From positions 1-41,688 of the forward strand of contig CARPYP010000003.1 in NCBI GenBank assembly GCA_949045875.1: 41,688 nucleotides of DNA. Direction: 5' to 3'. This stretch comes from an uncultured Clostridia bacterium. Its GTDB lineage: Bacteria > Bacillota > Clostridia > TANB77 > CAG-508. Numbering within the stretch: the stretch's first letter is position 1; each line of letters opens with the position of its first letter. A program made the position numbers and the translations under genes. The notes below the pieces were generated by a model. The model did not search any database. It had not been told where the DNA came from and saw nothing but the letters and a program-made list of their open reading frames with translations. Positions 14,826-24,019 of this stretch are shown here, piece by piece.

Positions 14826-17369
14826 ATGAAATATATAATAGAACAAGACTCAAAAAAATATGAACTAATGGGAGGAAAAGGTACAGCATTAGCAAAATTA
14901 GGACAAGTAATAGACAATATTCCAAAATGGTTTGCAGTATCCTATCTAGGATTTGATATGCAAAAAAAAGAAATATTAGAAGAAGCAACAGAGGAAATAA
15001 AAATTAAATTAAAAGAATTTCCGAATGACACTTATTTTGCTATAAGAAGTTCAGCAACGAATGAAGACTCAAAAGAAAACTCTTTTGCAGGACAATTTGA
15101 CACATTTTTATATGTGAAAAAAGAAAATGTAATATCAAAAGTTAAACAAGTATATATGTCAGCATTTTCAGAAAGAATAGAAAGTTATAGAAAAGAAAAC
15201 CAAATAAAAGAAACATCAATACCATCTGTTATAATTCAAAAAATGGTAAACTCCGAAAAATCAGGAGTTGCCTTTGGGGCAAATCCAATAACATCAAATG
15301 TAAAAGAAACAATTATATCAGCAGTATATGGACTAGGAAGCGGGTTAGTAGACGGAACAGCAAATGCAGACACATATATAATAGAAGATGAAAAAATCAA
15401 CAAAGAAATTGTCAAAAAGAATATAATGAACATATTAGAAAAAGATAAAATTATAGAAAAACCTATAATAGGAAACTTAGTAACACAACAAGTTTTAAAC
15501 GATAATGAAATATTCAAAGTCAAAGAATTAGTAGAAAAAGCAAATAACTATTTCGGTAGATTTCAAGACATAGAATGGGCATTTGAAGGAGAAAACATAT
15601 ATTTATTGCAATCAAGACCAATAACCACATTAGGAAAGAAAGATAATGAAACATCAAAAATAAATGTATTCGATAATAGTAATATAGTAGAAAGTTATGG
15701 AGGAATAACTACACCATTAACATTCTCATTCATTAGAATGGTATATGAAAATGTATATATAGAATTATGTAAGATATTTAATGTACCACAAGAAAAAATA
15801 GAAATGAACTCATCAGTATTCAAAAACATGTTAGCAATAATAGAAGGGAGAGTATATTACAACTTATATGGGTGGTATGCTATACTATCAATGTTTCCAG
15901 GTATAAGTAATAATAAAAAATTCATGGAACAAATGATGGGAGTAAAAGAAAGTTTACCTGATGATTTATTCCCTGTACCACAAGCAACACTAAAAGATAA
16001 AATTGGACTTATAAACACAGGTTATGGCATATTAAAGGGGTTTTTCAAGATAAGAAAAATGACAGATAAATTTTACAAAAGACTAAATAATGCACTAGAA
16101 GACAAAAAAATAAATACTATGGATTTATACGATTTACATGATTATTATTATGAACTAGAAAGACAACTATTACATAAATGGGATGCTCCACTTGTAAATG
16201 ACTTTTTGGCAATGATTTTTTATGGACAATTAAAAAAGAAGTGCAATGAAATATTCAAAGAACAAGGAGACTTGATACATAATGATTTGTTATGCACAGA
16301 AGGAGGAATAATAAGTGCAGAGCCTGCCAAAAGAATAAAAGAAATGGCAGAAATGATAAAAGAAAATAAAGAAATAATAGAATTACTTGACAATGAAGAC
16401 ATTTTATATGTAACAAAGAAACTGCCACAATATAAAGAATTAAATAAAAAAATAAATGAATACTTAGAAAAATTTTCTGATAGATGTTTGCAAGAACTAA
16501 AATTAGAAACAGAAACACTAAAAGACAATCCAGCTAGTTTATACCATTCAATAGCAACACTAGCGAAACGAATGAAAAAAAGTAAAATTGAAAATAGTAA
16601 TATAGAACTATCAAGAAAAAAAGCCGAAAAAAAAATAAAAGAAAAATTAAAATATAAACCTATAACAAAAGCAAAATTTTTATTTTTATTAAAACAAGCA
16701 AGATATACAGTAAAAAACAGAGAAAATTTAAGATTTGAGAGAACAAGACTATTTGGAAGAGTAAGAGAAATCTTTTTAAGAATCGGAATGATACTAACAT
16801 CAATGAATGTAATAGAAGAAAAAAGAGATATATTCTATTTAGAAGTTGATGAAATATTATATTTTATAGACGGAAAATCCACTACAAAAAACCTAAAAGA
16901 ACTAATAGCCATAAGAAAATCTCAATACGAGAAATATACTAATGTAAACCCAGATGAAAGATTTTATACAAATGGGGCAGTAAATATAGGAAATAGCTTT
17001 AAAAGAAAAAGAGAAACAAGAAAAAATGATGAAGAAACAATAGAATTAAAAGGTATTGGAGCATCACCAGGAAAAATAACAGGGATAGCAAGAGTAATAA
17101 AAGAACCGCAAAATGCAAAAATAGAACAAGGGGAAATATTAGTAGCAGAATTTACTGACCCTGGTTGGATAATGTTATTTCCAGCCTCAAGTGGTATTCT
17201 AGTAGAAAGAGGCAGTTTATTATCACATTCAGCAATTGTCTCAAGAGAACTAGGAATACCAGCAGTAGTTGGAATTACGGGATTACTTGATAATATAAAA
17301 ACAGGAGATAAAATAGAATTAGATGGGACAACAGGGATAGTAAGAAAAATCAAAAATTATCCCCAATAA
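14826..17369 (+). CDS. PEP-synthase-like phosphotransferase of rifampin-phosphotransferase architecture
   Basis: 847 residues. The N-terminal ATP-grasp / PEP-pyruvate dikinase domain (about 1-275) has GGKGTALAKL, AIRSSATNEDSKENSFAGQF, KSGVAFGANP and DIEWAFEGENIYLLQSRPI. A long helical middle part (280-690) and a C-terminal swivelling phosphohistidine domain follow, with the motif ERGSLLSHSAIVSREL and catalytic His801. The TIM-barrel PEP/pyruvate-binding domain of true PEP synthase is absent. The same three-part layout is seen in rifampin phosphotransferase, which phosphorylates a hydroxyl using the beta-phosphate of ATP. As last gene of a lipid-like operon it more likely modifies the pathway product than supplies antibiotic resistance (inference). 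Start preceded by AGAGGAG. Confidence 0.85.
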   Translation: MKYIIEQDSKKYELMGGKGTALAKLGQVIDNIPKWFAVSYLGFDMQKKEILEEATEEIKIKLKEFPNDTYFAIRSSATNEDSKENSFAGQFDTFLYVKKENVISKVKQVYMSAFSERIESYRKENQIKETSIPSVIIQKMVNSEKSGVAFGANPITSNVKETIISAVYGLGSGLVDGTANADTYIIEDEKINKEIVKKNIMNILEKDKIIEKPIIGNLVTQQVLNDNEIFKVKELVEKANNYFGRFQDIEWAFEGENIYLLQSRPITTLGKKDNETSKINVFDNSNIVESYGGITTPLTFSFIRMVYENVYIELCKIFNVPQEKIEMNSSVFKNMLAIIEGRVYYNLYGWYAILSMFPGISNNKKFMEQMMGVKESLPDDLFPVPQATLKDKIGLINTGYGILKGFFKIRKMTDKFYKRLNNALEDKKINTMDLYDLHDYYYELERQLLHKWDAPLVNDFLAMIFYGQLKKKCNEIFKEQGDLIHNDLLCTEGGIISAEPAKRIKEMAEMIKENKEIIELLDNEDILYVTKKLPQYKELNKKINEYLEKFSDRCLQELKLETETLKDNPASLYHSIATLAKRMKKSKIENSNIELSRKKAEKKIKEKLKYKPITKAKFLFLLKQARYTVKNRENLRFERTRLFGRVREIFLRIGMILTSMNVIEEKRDIFYLEVDEILYFIDGKSTTKNLKELIAIRKSQYEKYTNVNPDERFYTNGAVNIGNSFKRKRETRKNDEETIELKGIGASPGKITGIARVIKEPQNAKIEQGEILVAEFTDPGWIMLFPASSGILVERGSLLSHSAIVSRELGIPAVVGITGLLDNIKTGDKIELDGTTGIVRKIKNYPQ

Positions 17370-17396
17370 AATAAATATAGAAACATTTATAGCGAG

Positions 17397-17416
17397 GGCA
17401 GACTTCGACGTCTGCC
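17397..17416. terminator. Hairpin between convergent genes
   Basis: Stem GGCAGAC / GTCTGCC, loop TTCGAC. No T-tract on either side, so termination is uncertain. It resembles other GC-rich palindromes in the window. Confidence 0.45.
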
Positions 17417-17424
17417 AACTATCT

Positions 17425-19323
17425 TTAAAGACAAAATTCTTCTTTAAGCTCTTTCTTTTTAACAGGTAATTGCTCTAAAACACCCGAATTATTAATATTA
17501 TATCGTTTAGTAGCAAAATCTTCTGCTAAATCTAGGCGATGTGTAGTTAATAATAACATAACATTTCTACTCGTTGCGTAATTTTTAATCATTTCCAACT
17601 GTTCTTTAATCAAACTATCCTCTACATTGCCAACAGGTTCATCCACAATAATTACAGAAGTTCCGTCATCAATCCTATAAAATAACTTAGATAAAGCCAA
17701 TCTTTTTTGTTGGCCAGTAGAAAACTCCATAAATTTTTTTGAGGCTAATTCATTCAATAAATCTGGTGAAGTAAATTTTAATTCGTTTAGTATAGATAGT
17801 AAATTAAATTGCTCTTCTTCAGACAAATTAGAAATACTAGATTTTCCTGTTATTTGATAAAGCACATTAGTTTCATCACCAAGTTCTATACTAGGTCTAA
17901 AAGAGATATATTCATCACCTAGACTATCTACCATTTCATTATTATCTAATTTTATTGCTTTTCTATTATTTATATCTCCACGTTTCAAAAATCTTAAAAA
18001 GGTGCTTTTTCCTGTACCAGACTCTCCCGATAATAAAACAACATCTCCTCTTTTCATACTAAACTCAGGAATCCTAATAGTCGAACAATAATTTATTTCG
18101 CCAGTAGAGTAATCTTTTTTAGGATAAAAATTGCCAGTAAAATCTGATATTTCAAATGAATCAAAAGGATGTGTAGCACCTTTTAAAGGGTATACCTTTT
18201 CTTCCATTTGCTCTAATATATCCCTTGCTATTTTACAAATTTCTTCAAAACTCTCATTTTCCGTTTTATCATTAGAAATACGTCTTATAGCATTAGCAAA
18301 AGTATGCGCTTTTGAACCTGCATTACTTAAACTAATTAATGAAGAGGATAATGAACTTCCATCAAGTTTTCCATTTCCTTTAGTTACAGTAGTATAATTA
18401 GTATATACTCCAGATATTAAAGCTGCCGCTAAATCTGAAGTCATACGAAGTGCTAGCCTTTTGTTTTCAAGCGTATTTGATAATTTTTGGGTTTCATATT
18501 CTACTTGTTCTATATTTTTTAAATTATCTGTTTTAGATTTATGACTAATATGTTCAATTTCTAAGAAATCATCCTCCATATTATGTATTTGATTAATTAA
18601 ATCAAATTTTTTTCTAATATCAGCATCTTTAACTCCTTGAAGCAATTTTAATCCACTTATAGCTGTAGTTCCCAAAGCCATCAAAGAGGTTGTTTTTTTA
18701 ACATTATTCTTATCTTCACTAAAGATTGCACCTAATGTACCTGCTAACCCTAAACCCAAGCCTAAATAATTACTAAGTCTGTTAAATTCAAGTTTATCAC
18801 GTTTACATTGATATTCCTTCAAAATATGCAAGACTTCTTTTGGGGTCATACTAGTATCATAAGTTACCTTTTTAGTTTCTCCATTAACTATTTCAGTTCT
18901 AGTTTCTTGTTTTAAAATAATTCCATCTCTAGCAGCCTGTGATATTTCAGAATAGTCAGTTAATAAATCTATTCTTTGCTGTAAATCATACATATCTCTA
19001 GCATCCATTGAAATTTTTTGTAAAAAACTCTCAATTAAACTCCTATATCCAACGATTTCTTTTGTAAGTTTACTTACATCAGTTTTACCTGACAATAACT
19101 TTTGTGCCTCACTATCAAATCCTTCAGTCACTATTCTTTCTAAAACTTGAAGTCCCATACTAAGATGTTTTCTATCAGAAGTCGATAAAGTTCTGATTTT
19201 ATGTGTTTTTTTAACTTTTCTATCTTTTTTAGGCTGAGTAAATCTATTATTCAGTTCTTGTTCTATTTTTGAAACTATAAGTTGAACAGATATACCATTA
19301 TTACCATTATATCTTTTATCCAT
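17425..19323 (-). CDS. Unusual ABC-type ATPase with N-terminal helical region
   Basis: 632 residues. The C-terminal ABC domain has Walker A SGESGTGKST (about 430-440), signature FSTGQQKRLALS (about 530), Walker B VIIVDEPVGNVED (about 555) and H-loop LTTHR. The N-terminal ~400 residues are mostly helical and coiled-coil-like. They contain two short hydrophobic stretches (LGLGLGLAGTLGAIF and SLMALGTTAISGLKLL), not the six helices of an exporter. It may be a soluble or peripheral ABC protein with a sensing or coiled-coil arm rather than a transporter. The start was moved from 19359 to ATG 19323, which has GAGGTG about eight bases upstream. It is a single gene convergent with the lipid-like operon. 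Biological role unknown. Confidence 0.75.
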   Translation of the reverse strand: MDKRYNGNNGISVQLIVSKIEQELNNRFTQPKKDRKVKKTHKIRTLSTSDRKHLSMGLQVLERIVTEGFDSEAQKLLSGKTDVSKLTKEIVGYRSLIESFLQKISMDARDMYDLQQRIDLLTDYSEISQAARDGIILKQETRTEIVNGETKKVTYDTSMTPKEVLHILKEYQCKRDKLEFNRLSNYLGLGLGLAGTLGAIFSEDKNNVKKTTSLMALGTTAISGLKLLQGVKDADIRKKFDLINQIHNMEDDFLEIEHISHKSKTDNLKNIEQVEYETQKLSNTLENKRLALRMTSDLAAALISGVYTNYTTVTKGNGKLDGSSLSSSLISLSNAGSKAHTFANAIRRISNDKTENESFEEICKIARDILEQMEEKVYPLKGATHPFDSFEISDFTGNFYPKKDYSTGEINYCSTIRIPEFSMKRGDVVLLSGESGTGKSTFLRFLKRGDINNRKAIKLDNNEMVDSLGDEYISFRPSIELGDETNVLYQITGKSSISNLSEEEQFNLLSILNELKFTSPDLLNELASKKFMEFSTGQQKRLALSKLFYRIDDGTSVIIVDEPVGNVEDSLIKEQLEMIKNYATSRNVMLLLTTHRLDLAEDFATKRYNINNSGVLEQLPVKKKELKEEFCL

Positions 19324-19483
19324 AAACAACACCTCGCTAAAATAAACAAAATATTCCATATATACATTATAACATCATATAGAGGCAAATTCAACATGTT
19401 ATGTTAATAAATCAGGGAAATTTAATCATATTACAGAAATATTACAAAAACCAAAAGCAGTATTTATAAATAGTAGAGAGAAT

Positions 19484-19508
19484 GTAGGGGCGCACAGTGT
19501 GCGTCCGC
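19484..19508. repeat. Short palindromic repeat, family C
   Basis: GTAGGGGCGCAC...GTGCGTCCGC forms a near-perfect GC-rich hairpin in otherwise AT-rich DNA. It shares its GTAGGGGCG head with the copy inside dnaX at 30262. Confidence 0.65.
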
Positions 19509-19560
19509 TCTCCAACGGATTACTTTTGTCTTAAAAATAGCTAAAATTTGTAGAGTTATT

Positions 19561-19585
19561 GTAGGGAGGATTATTAATCGCCCCT
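19561..19585. repeat. Short palindromic repeat, family C
   Basis: GTAGGGAGGATTA...AATCGCCCCT, a slightly decayed palindrome of the GGGGCGATTA...TAATCGCCCC type. Confidence 0.6.
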
Positions 19586-19638
19586 CATTACAATTTTGCA
19601 ATAAAAGATGAAACTGAAGTGTCTATCCAAAAAAACAC

Positions 19639-19667
19639 TTGCTTTTTAGTAAAAAATGTAGTATATT
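19639..19667 (+). promoter_or_regulatory. Sigma-A-type promoter for the small hydrophobic peptide
   Basis: TTGCTT (19639-19644), 17-base spacer, TATATT (19662-19667). Start expected near 19674, giving a leader of about 80 bases. That leader contains a hairpin CATAGTT/AACTATG near 19720-19736, just before the peptide's start region. Confidence 0.6.
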
Positions 19668-19753
19668 AAATACCATAGGGAATGAAAATAAAGCAGATGA
19701 GCGTTGCCACTAAACTTCATAGTTTCTAACTATGAGAAAGTGATGTGGTGTTT

Positions 19754-19858
19754 ATGTTAAATTTTTTACTATTCCTAATTATAGGATTAATAATTTCAGC
19801 AACCATAAACGTAGCCTTATTAACAGTTATATACATACTTTTAACAAATAAGGAATAA
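19754..19858 (+). CDS. 34-residue hydrophobic peptide, type I toxin-like
   Basis: Encodes MLNFLLFLIIGLIIS..., one transmembrane helix (about 3-30) ending in the short charged tail TNKE. It has its own promoter, a structured leader with a hairpin close to the start, and a strong terminator, the layout of Gram-positive type I toxin genes of the TxpA/Fst/holin-like kind. The ribosome binding region is weak (GAAAGTGATG), and in-frame GTG codons at 19745 or 19748 are alternative starts. The antisense RNA expected for such a system was not identified. Function is inferred from size, hydrophobicity and layout only. Confidence 0.5.
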   Translation: MLNFLLFLIIGLIISATINVALLTVIYILLTNKE

Positions 19859-19861
19859 AAA

Positions 19862-19901
19862 AAGACACTACATTTTGCTTTGCAGGCCTATGTAGTGTCT
19901 T
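19862..19901. terminator. Strong hairpin terminator after the small peptide
   Basis: A 12-bp stem AAGACACTACAT / ATGTAGTGTCTT. The A7 run on its left makes it an especially good terminator for leftward transcription; T-rich sequence on the right also allows rightward termination. Confidence 0.8.
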
Positions 19902-20002
19902 AACATTTTTTATGTGGCAACACATTTCTGTATTCATTTCCTATAAATATTATACATAGATAAAACATATTTGTCAATAATTTTAGAAGAAGTGGAGATA
20001 AG

Positions 20003-22348
20003 ATGGATAAGAAATATTTAGATAAATTAGAATTTAATAAAGTTCTAGAAATGTTAGAGGAGTATTCAGTAACATACTTAGGAAAAGAAATGGTAAAAAA
20101 TTTAAAACCATCATTTAATAAAGAAGAAGTACAAATAAACTTAAAAGAAACAGAACAAGCAGATATATTAACACATAGAATAGGAGGAATACCACTAGGA
20201 GAAATAGACAACATAAATGTACATTTAAGAACATTAGAAGCTAGTGGAACCCTATCAATAAAACAATTATTAGACTTAGCAAAAGTACTAAAAATGTCTA
20301 GGGAACTAAAAGAATACTATGAAAAAGTATCAGAAATAGAAAATATAGACACAAACAAACTAAGAAACTATTTCTTTGACATATACGAAAATATAGTCAT
20401 AGAAGACAAAATGTTTAAATCAATTATAGATGAAAACACACTAGATGACCATGCCTCAAAAAGATTATATATAATCAGAAAAAACATAAAACAAATACAA
20501 AACGAAATAAAAAACAAACTAAACAATTACTTACACTCAAAATATCTACAAGAAGCATTTATAACAATAAGAAATGGAAGATATGTAATACCAGTAAAAC
20601 AAGAATACAGAAATGAAATAAAAGGATTTGTACACGACATATCAGCAAGTGGCGCAACAGTATTTGTAGAGCCATTACCAGTATTTGAAATGAACAACAG
20701 AATAAACACATTAAAACTAGAAGAAGCAAACGAAATCCAAAAAATACAACAAGAACTCTCAGAACTATTCATGGGGATAACCAGAGAATTAGACGCAAAC
20801 ATAAAAATAATCGGAAAATTAGACTTCATATTTGCAAAAGCAAAATTTGGAATAGTAAACTATGGTGTAGCTCCAATAATAAACGATAAAAAAATAATAA
20901 AACTAAACAAAGCAAGACATCCATTAATAGACAAAGACAAAGTAGTACCAGTAGACATAGAAATAGGAGAAAAATATAACACACTAGTAATAACAGGACC
21001 AAACACAGGAGGAAAAACAGTAACACTAAAAACAATAGGACTATTATCATGTATGGGAATGAGTGGACTATATATACCAGCAGGAGAAAAAAGTTCAATA
21101 TATGTATTTGATAATATATTTGCAGACATAGGAGATGAGCAAAGCATAGCAGACTCCTTAAGTACATTTTCATCACACATGATAAATATAGTAGACATGA
21201 TGAAGAAATCAACAGAAAAAAGTTTAATACTATTAGATGAACTATGTTCAGGAACAGACCCAGCAGAAGGTGCAAACTTAGCAATAAGCATATTAGAAGA
21301 ATTAAACTCAAAGCAATCAATAAATGTAGTAACAACGCACTACTCAGAAATAAAAAACTATGCAATAACAACAAACAACTTTGAAAATGCAAGTTCAGAA
21401 TTCGATGTAGAAAATATGAGACCAACATATAAAATATTAATGGGAGTACCAGGAAGAAGTAATGCCTTTGCAATAAGTAAAAGATTAGGTTTAGAAGAAC
21501 ACATACTAAACAGAGCAAAAGAACTAACAAAACAAGAAAATATTAATATAGAAGATGTATTAAAAGAAATATATGACAACAAAATATTAATTGAGGAAGA
21601 AAAAGAAAAAACAGAGAAAAATCTAAAAGAAATAGAACAACTAAAAAAAGAGCTAGAAAGAGACAACACCGAACTAGAACTACAAGCAAAAAAAATTATA
21701 GATGATGCAAAATATGAAGCTAGGAAAATACTATTAAATGCAAAAGACCAAGCAGAGGACATGATAAGAAAAGTATCAGAGCAAGAAGACAAAAACAAAA
21801 TGAACAAAATAAAAAACAAATTAAACGAAGAAATAAAAGAATTAAAAATAGAAAACTGTACACTAAAATCAGATACCAAACCAGAAGACATAAAAATAGG
21901 AATGAAGGTATATATTGGAAGTATAAATCAAGAAGGGACAATATTAAAACTACCAAACAAATCAAACAAAGTAAGAGTACAAATCGGAATGGCAAAAACA
22001 GACTTTCATATAGAAGATATATTCATAAAAAATAATAATTCAGATAACACATCTCAGGTGCAAAGCGAAAAAATGAATAAAAAAGAAATAAATGTAAAAA
22101 ACAATGTAGCCACAGAAATAAATGTAATAGGACTAACAGTGGATGAAGCAATACCAATGATAGACAAATACCTAGACGAATGTAGTATGACAAGTATGAA
22201 AACAACAAGAATAGTACATGGTAAAGGAACAGGAAAGCTAAGAAGCGGAATACAAGCATATATAAAAACACATCCACATGTAAAAAGTTTCAGAAATGGG
22301 ACATTTGGTGAAGGTGAAATGGGAGTTACAATAGTAGAATTAAAATAA
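20003..22348 (+). CDS. mutS2: Endonuclease MutS2
   Basis: 781 residues. MutS-family ATPase of Gram-positives, implicated in suppressing recombination and in rescuing collided ribosomes. The N-terminal helical core begins with LEFNKVLEMLEEYS. The ATPase has Walker A TGPNTGGKT (331-339), Walker B LILLDELCSGTDPAEG and VVTTHYSEIK. A long coiled-coil arm (about 510-630) and a C-terminal Smr domain with the nuclease motif HGKGTGKLRSGIQ complete the protein. All expected domains are intact. The start follows GTGGAGATAAG. Monocistronic-looking, convergent with spoIIR. Confidence 0.95.
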   Translation: MDKKYLDKLEFNKVLEMLEEYSVTYLGKEMVKNLKPSFNKEEVQINLKETEQADILTHRIGGIPLGEIDNINVHLRTLEASGTLSIKQLLDLAKVLKMSRELKEYYEKVSEIENIDTNKLRNYFFDIYENIVIEDKMFKSIIDENTLDDHASKRLYIIRKNIKQIQNEIKNKLNNYLHSKYLQEAFITIRNGRYVIPVKQEYRNEIKGFVHDISASGATVFVEPLPVFEMNNRINTLKLEEANEIQKIQQELSELFMGITRELDANIKIIGKLDFIFAKAKFGIVNYGVAPIINDKKIIKLNKARHPLIDKDKVVPVDIEIGEKYNTLVITGPNTGGKTVTLKTIGLLSCMGMSGLYIPAGEKSSIYVFDNIFADIGDEQSIADSLSTFSSHMINIVDMMKKSTEKSLILLDELCSGTDPAEGANLAISILEELNSKQSINVVTTHYSEIKNYAITTNNFENASSEFDVENMRPTYKILMGVPGRSNAFAISKRLGLEEHILNRAKELTKQENINIEDVLKEIYDNKILIEEEKEKTEKNLKEIEQLKKELERDNTELELQAKKIIDDAKYEARKILLNAKDQAEDMIRKVSEQEDKNKMNKIKNKLNEEIKELKIENCTLKSDTKPEDIKIGMKVYIGSINQEGTILKLPNKSNKVRVQIGMAKTDFHIEDIFIKNNNSDNTSQVQSEKMNKKEINVKNNVATEINVIGLTVDEAIPMIDKYLDECSMTSMKTTRIVHGKGTGKLRSGIQAYIKTHPHVKSFRNGTFGEGEMGVTIVELK

Positions 22349-22350
22349 AA

Positions 22351-22384
22351 AAGTATAGAAATCAATAAGTGATTTTCTATACTT
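22351..22384. terminator. Terminator between convergent mutS2 and spoIIR
   Basis: Stem AAGTATAGAAATCA / TGATTTTCTATACTT with one bulged T. The flanking A-run favours stopping leftward (spoIIR) transcripts. A second, weaker hairpin lies at about 22404-22436. Confidence 0.65.
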
Positions 22385-22437
22385 ATATGGTACCAAAGTT
22401 TTATCAAAGGTGTGTCCACGTGGCGGATCCACTTTTG

Positions 22438-23079
22438 TTATCTTTTTGCAAACGTATTTTTAAAGTTCTCAAAAAACTCTACAAACTTAAATTTAACTTC
22501 AAATTCAGTAGAATTGCCAGAAATCAACTCGTACTCCTCATCAGATAAGCTTTCTTCCAAAGTCTCCTTAGAATCTTCAGGAACAACACCAGAAGAAACA
22601 TCTACAAAACAAAGAGGAGGAAACATCACACACCACCAGTTCTTACCCTTAGCCTCTCCAATAGTAACCCTTAAAGCATCATAATAACCAGCAGGCAAAG
22701 CTATATCTCCGTAAGTTTTTGTAGGAAAAGTAAAATTTCCAATTTCAACATTAACATCATAATTATAACCATTTTCATAAACAGTATCTTGGGCGATAGA
22801 CTTAAAATTCTCCAAATTATCAGAAACCAGCCTCATAATTTCTTCCTTTGAAGAAATATTAGTATCAACCAAAGAATTCATATAAGCAAGAACTCTATCC
22901 CTAACAATAAGCTTTAAATTTTGGTCTTCAGAAGAATCACTATTTGCAATAACATGTAATCTAAAAACAGAAGAAGAAATATTAGAAGAAACAGCAGAAA
23001 CATAAGAATTAGCACAAACAACTATAAATATAAACAATAAAAATAAAATAATAAAAGCATTAAAAATATTTTTTTTCAT
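22438..23079 (-). CDS. spoIIR: Stage II sporulation protein R
   Basis: Forespore-made secreted signal that triggers SpoIIGA to process pro-sigma-E in the mother cell. 213 residues. N-terminal membrane or signal segment at about 7-28 (FIILFLLFIFIVVCANSYV). Family signatures: FRLHVIANSDSSEDQNLKL, VRDRVLAYM, FPTKTYGDIALPAGYYDALRV and GKNWWCVMFPPLCFVD. The start follows AAAGGAAATGATG. This is one of the best indications that the organism makes endospores. Confidence 0.93.
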   Translation of the reverse strand: MKKNIFNAFIILFLLFIFIVVCANSYVSAVSSNISSSVFRLHVIANSDSSEDQNLKLIVRDRVLAYMNSLVDTNISSKEEIMRLVSDNLENFKSIAQDTVYENGYNYDVNVEIGNFTFPTKTYGDIALPAGYYDALRVTIGEAKGKNWWCVMFPPLCFVDVSSGVVPEDSKETLEESLSDEEYELISGNSTEFEVKFKFVEFFENFKNTFAKR

Positions 23080-23279
23080 AAAACATCATTTCCTTTCCTG
23101 ATATGTAAAAAATTGTATATAAGCATTATTTCCAAAAAAAGAAATAATATACAAGGAGCTGTATATTAAATATAAAAATAAAATAAGAGAAAATAGAAAA
23201 AAATAGAAACAAACAACAAAAAAGAGAGATAAACATACGGAAATGTCGAAAAGAAAATCATAAAAAAATCAATAAAGGG

Positions 23280-23308
23280 TTGACTCATTGAGAAAATGGT
23301 GGTAAAAT
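23280..23308 (+). promoter_or_regulatory. Promoter upstream of the 23337 gene
   Basis: TTGACT (23280-23285), 17-base spacer, TAAAAT (23303-23308), then AGGAGGGG and ATG at 23337. Confidence 0.65.
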
Positions 23309-23336
23309 TTCCCAGTAAAACATAGGAGGGGTACAA

Positions 23337-23870
23337 ATGATTTTTAGAAATTATATAAGAAAAACATGTGGATTTTATGTAAGTGAATATCATTTAGCGA
23401 CAATGTTATTACCACACATAGTAACAAAAGTAGAAAAAGGAGTAAAAATAGACACAATATTAAACAATAATATCAAAAAAGAAATAAAAGAATTAGTATC
23501 AAAATTAAATATAAATGATATAACAAAAGCAAAAGTATTAAACATAAATTGGGAAAACACAGAAGAAGGAGATTTTAGCTATATCAAAGACTATATGGAA
23601 AAAGTAATAAAAAATAGTAATGATTTAGAAATAATAATAAATGGAACAAAAAAAGAAATAGACAATATAAATAAAAATCTTGAATATTGGTTAGATATGA
23701 ATATTGACAAAATAGAAGGAATACATATTAATATAATTAATTGCTATGAAGTATCTGAATTCAATAGTAATATAAACTCAATATTAAATGAGCATGAGTA
23801 TATTATTAACACATCAGGTGAATATCCAGTAGAAGCAATGTTTGAAGGACATAGAAAACAAGCAATATAA
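23337..23870 (+). CDS. Hypothetical protein
   Basis: 177 residues, soluble, acidic and Asn/Lys-rich; no recognised domain. It begins MIFRNYIRKTCGFYVSEYHLATMLLPHI, has a mixed helical middle part (residues 35-115) and ends with GEYPVEAMFEGHRKQAI. No signal peptide, membrane helix or metal motif is visible. It has a strong ribosome binding site (AGGAGGGG) and its own promoter, so it is very likely real. It sits between divergent spoIIR and galU. A sporulation-related role is only suggested by position. Confidence 0.7.
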   Translation: MIFRNYIRKTCGFYVSEYHLATMLLPHIVTKVEKGVKIDTILNNNIKKEIKELVSKLNINDITKAKVLNINWENTEEGDFSYIKDYMEKVIKNSNDLEIIINGTKKEIDNINKNLEYWLDMNIDKIEGIHINIINCYEVSEFNSNINSILNEHEYIINTSGEYPVEAMFEGHRKQAI

Positions 23871-23943
23871 AAATAAGCTTCAATGTAATTATAAAAGAAA
23901 GCAAGATAATTTGTAATAATATGTAATATAATAGAAAATATTG

Positions 23944-23972
23944 TTGACAAATTACGAAATTTGGTATACGAT
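23944..23972 (+). promoter_or_regulatory. Promoter of galU
   Basis: TTGACA (23944-23949), 17-base spacer, TACGAT (23967-23972). Predicted leader about 40 bases. Confidence 0.65.
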
Positions 23973-24019
23973 GACATAGCAAAAAACTAAAATATTATAA
24001 CATAATAGGAGGAATGAAA

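Noticed and set aside
20826..21530. Long minus-strand frames rich in Leu, Phe and Ser, here within mutS2 and elsewhere opposite genes
   Set aside because: They are complements of AT-rich genes whose plus-strand products are clearly recognised; no starts or ribosome binding sites.
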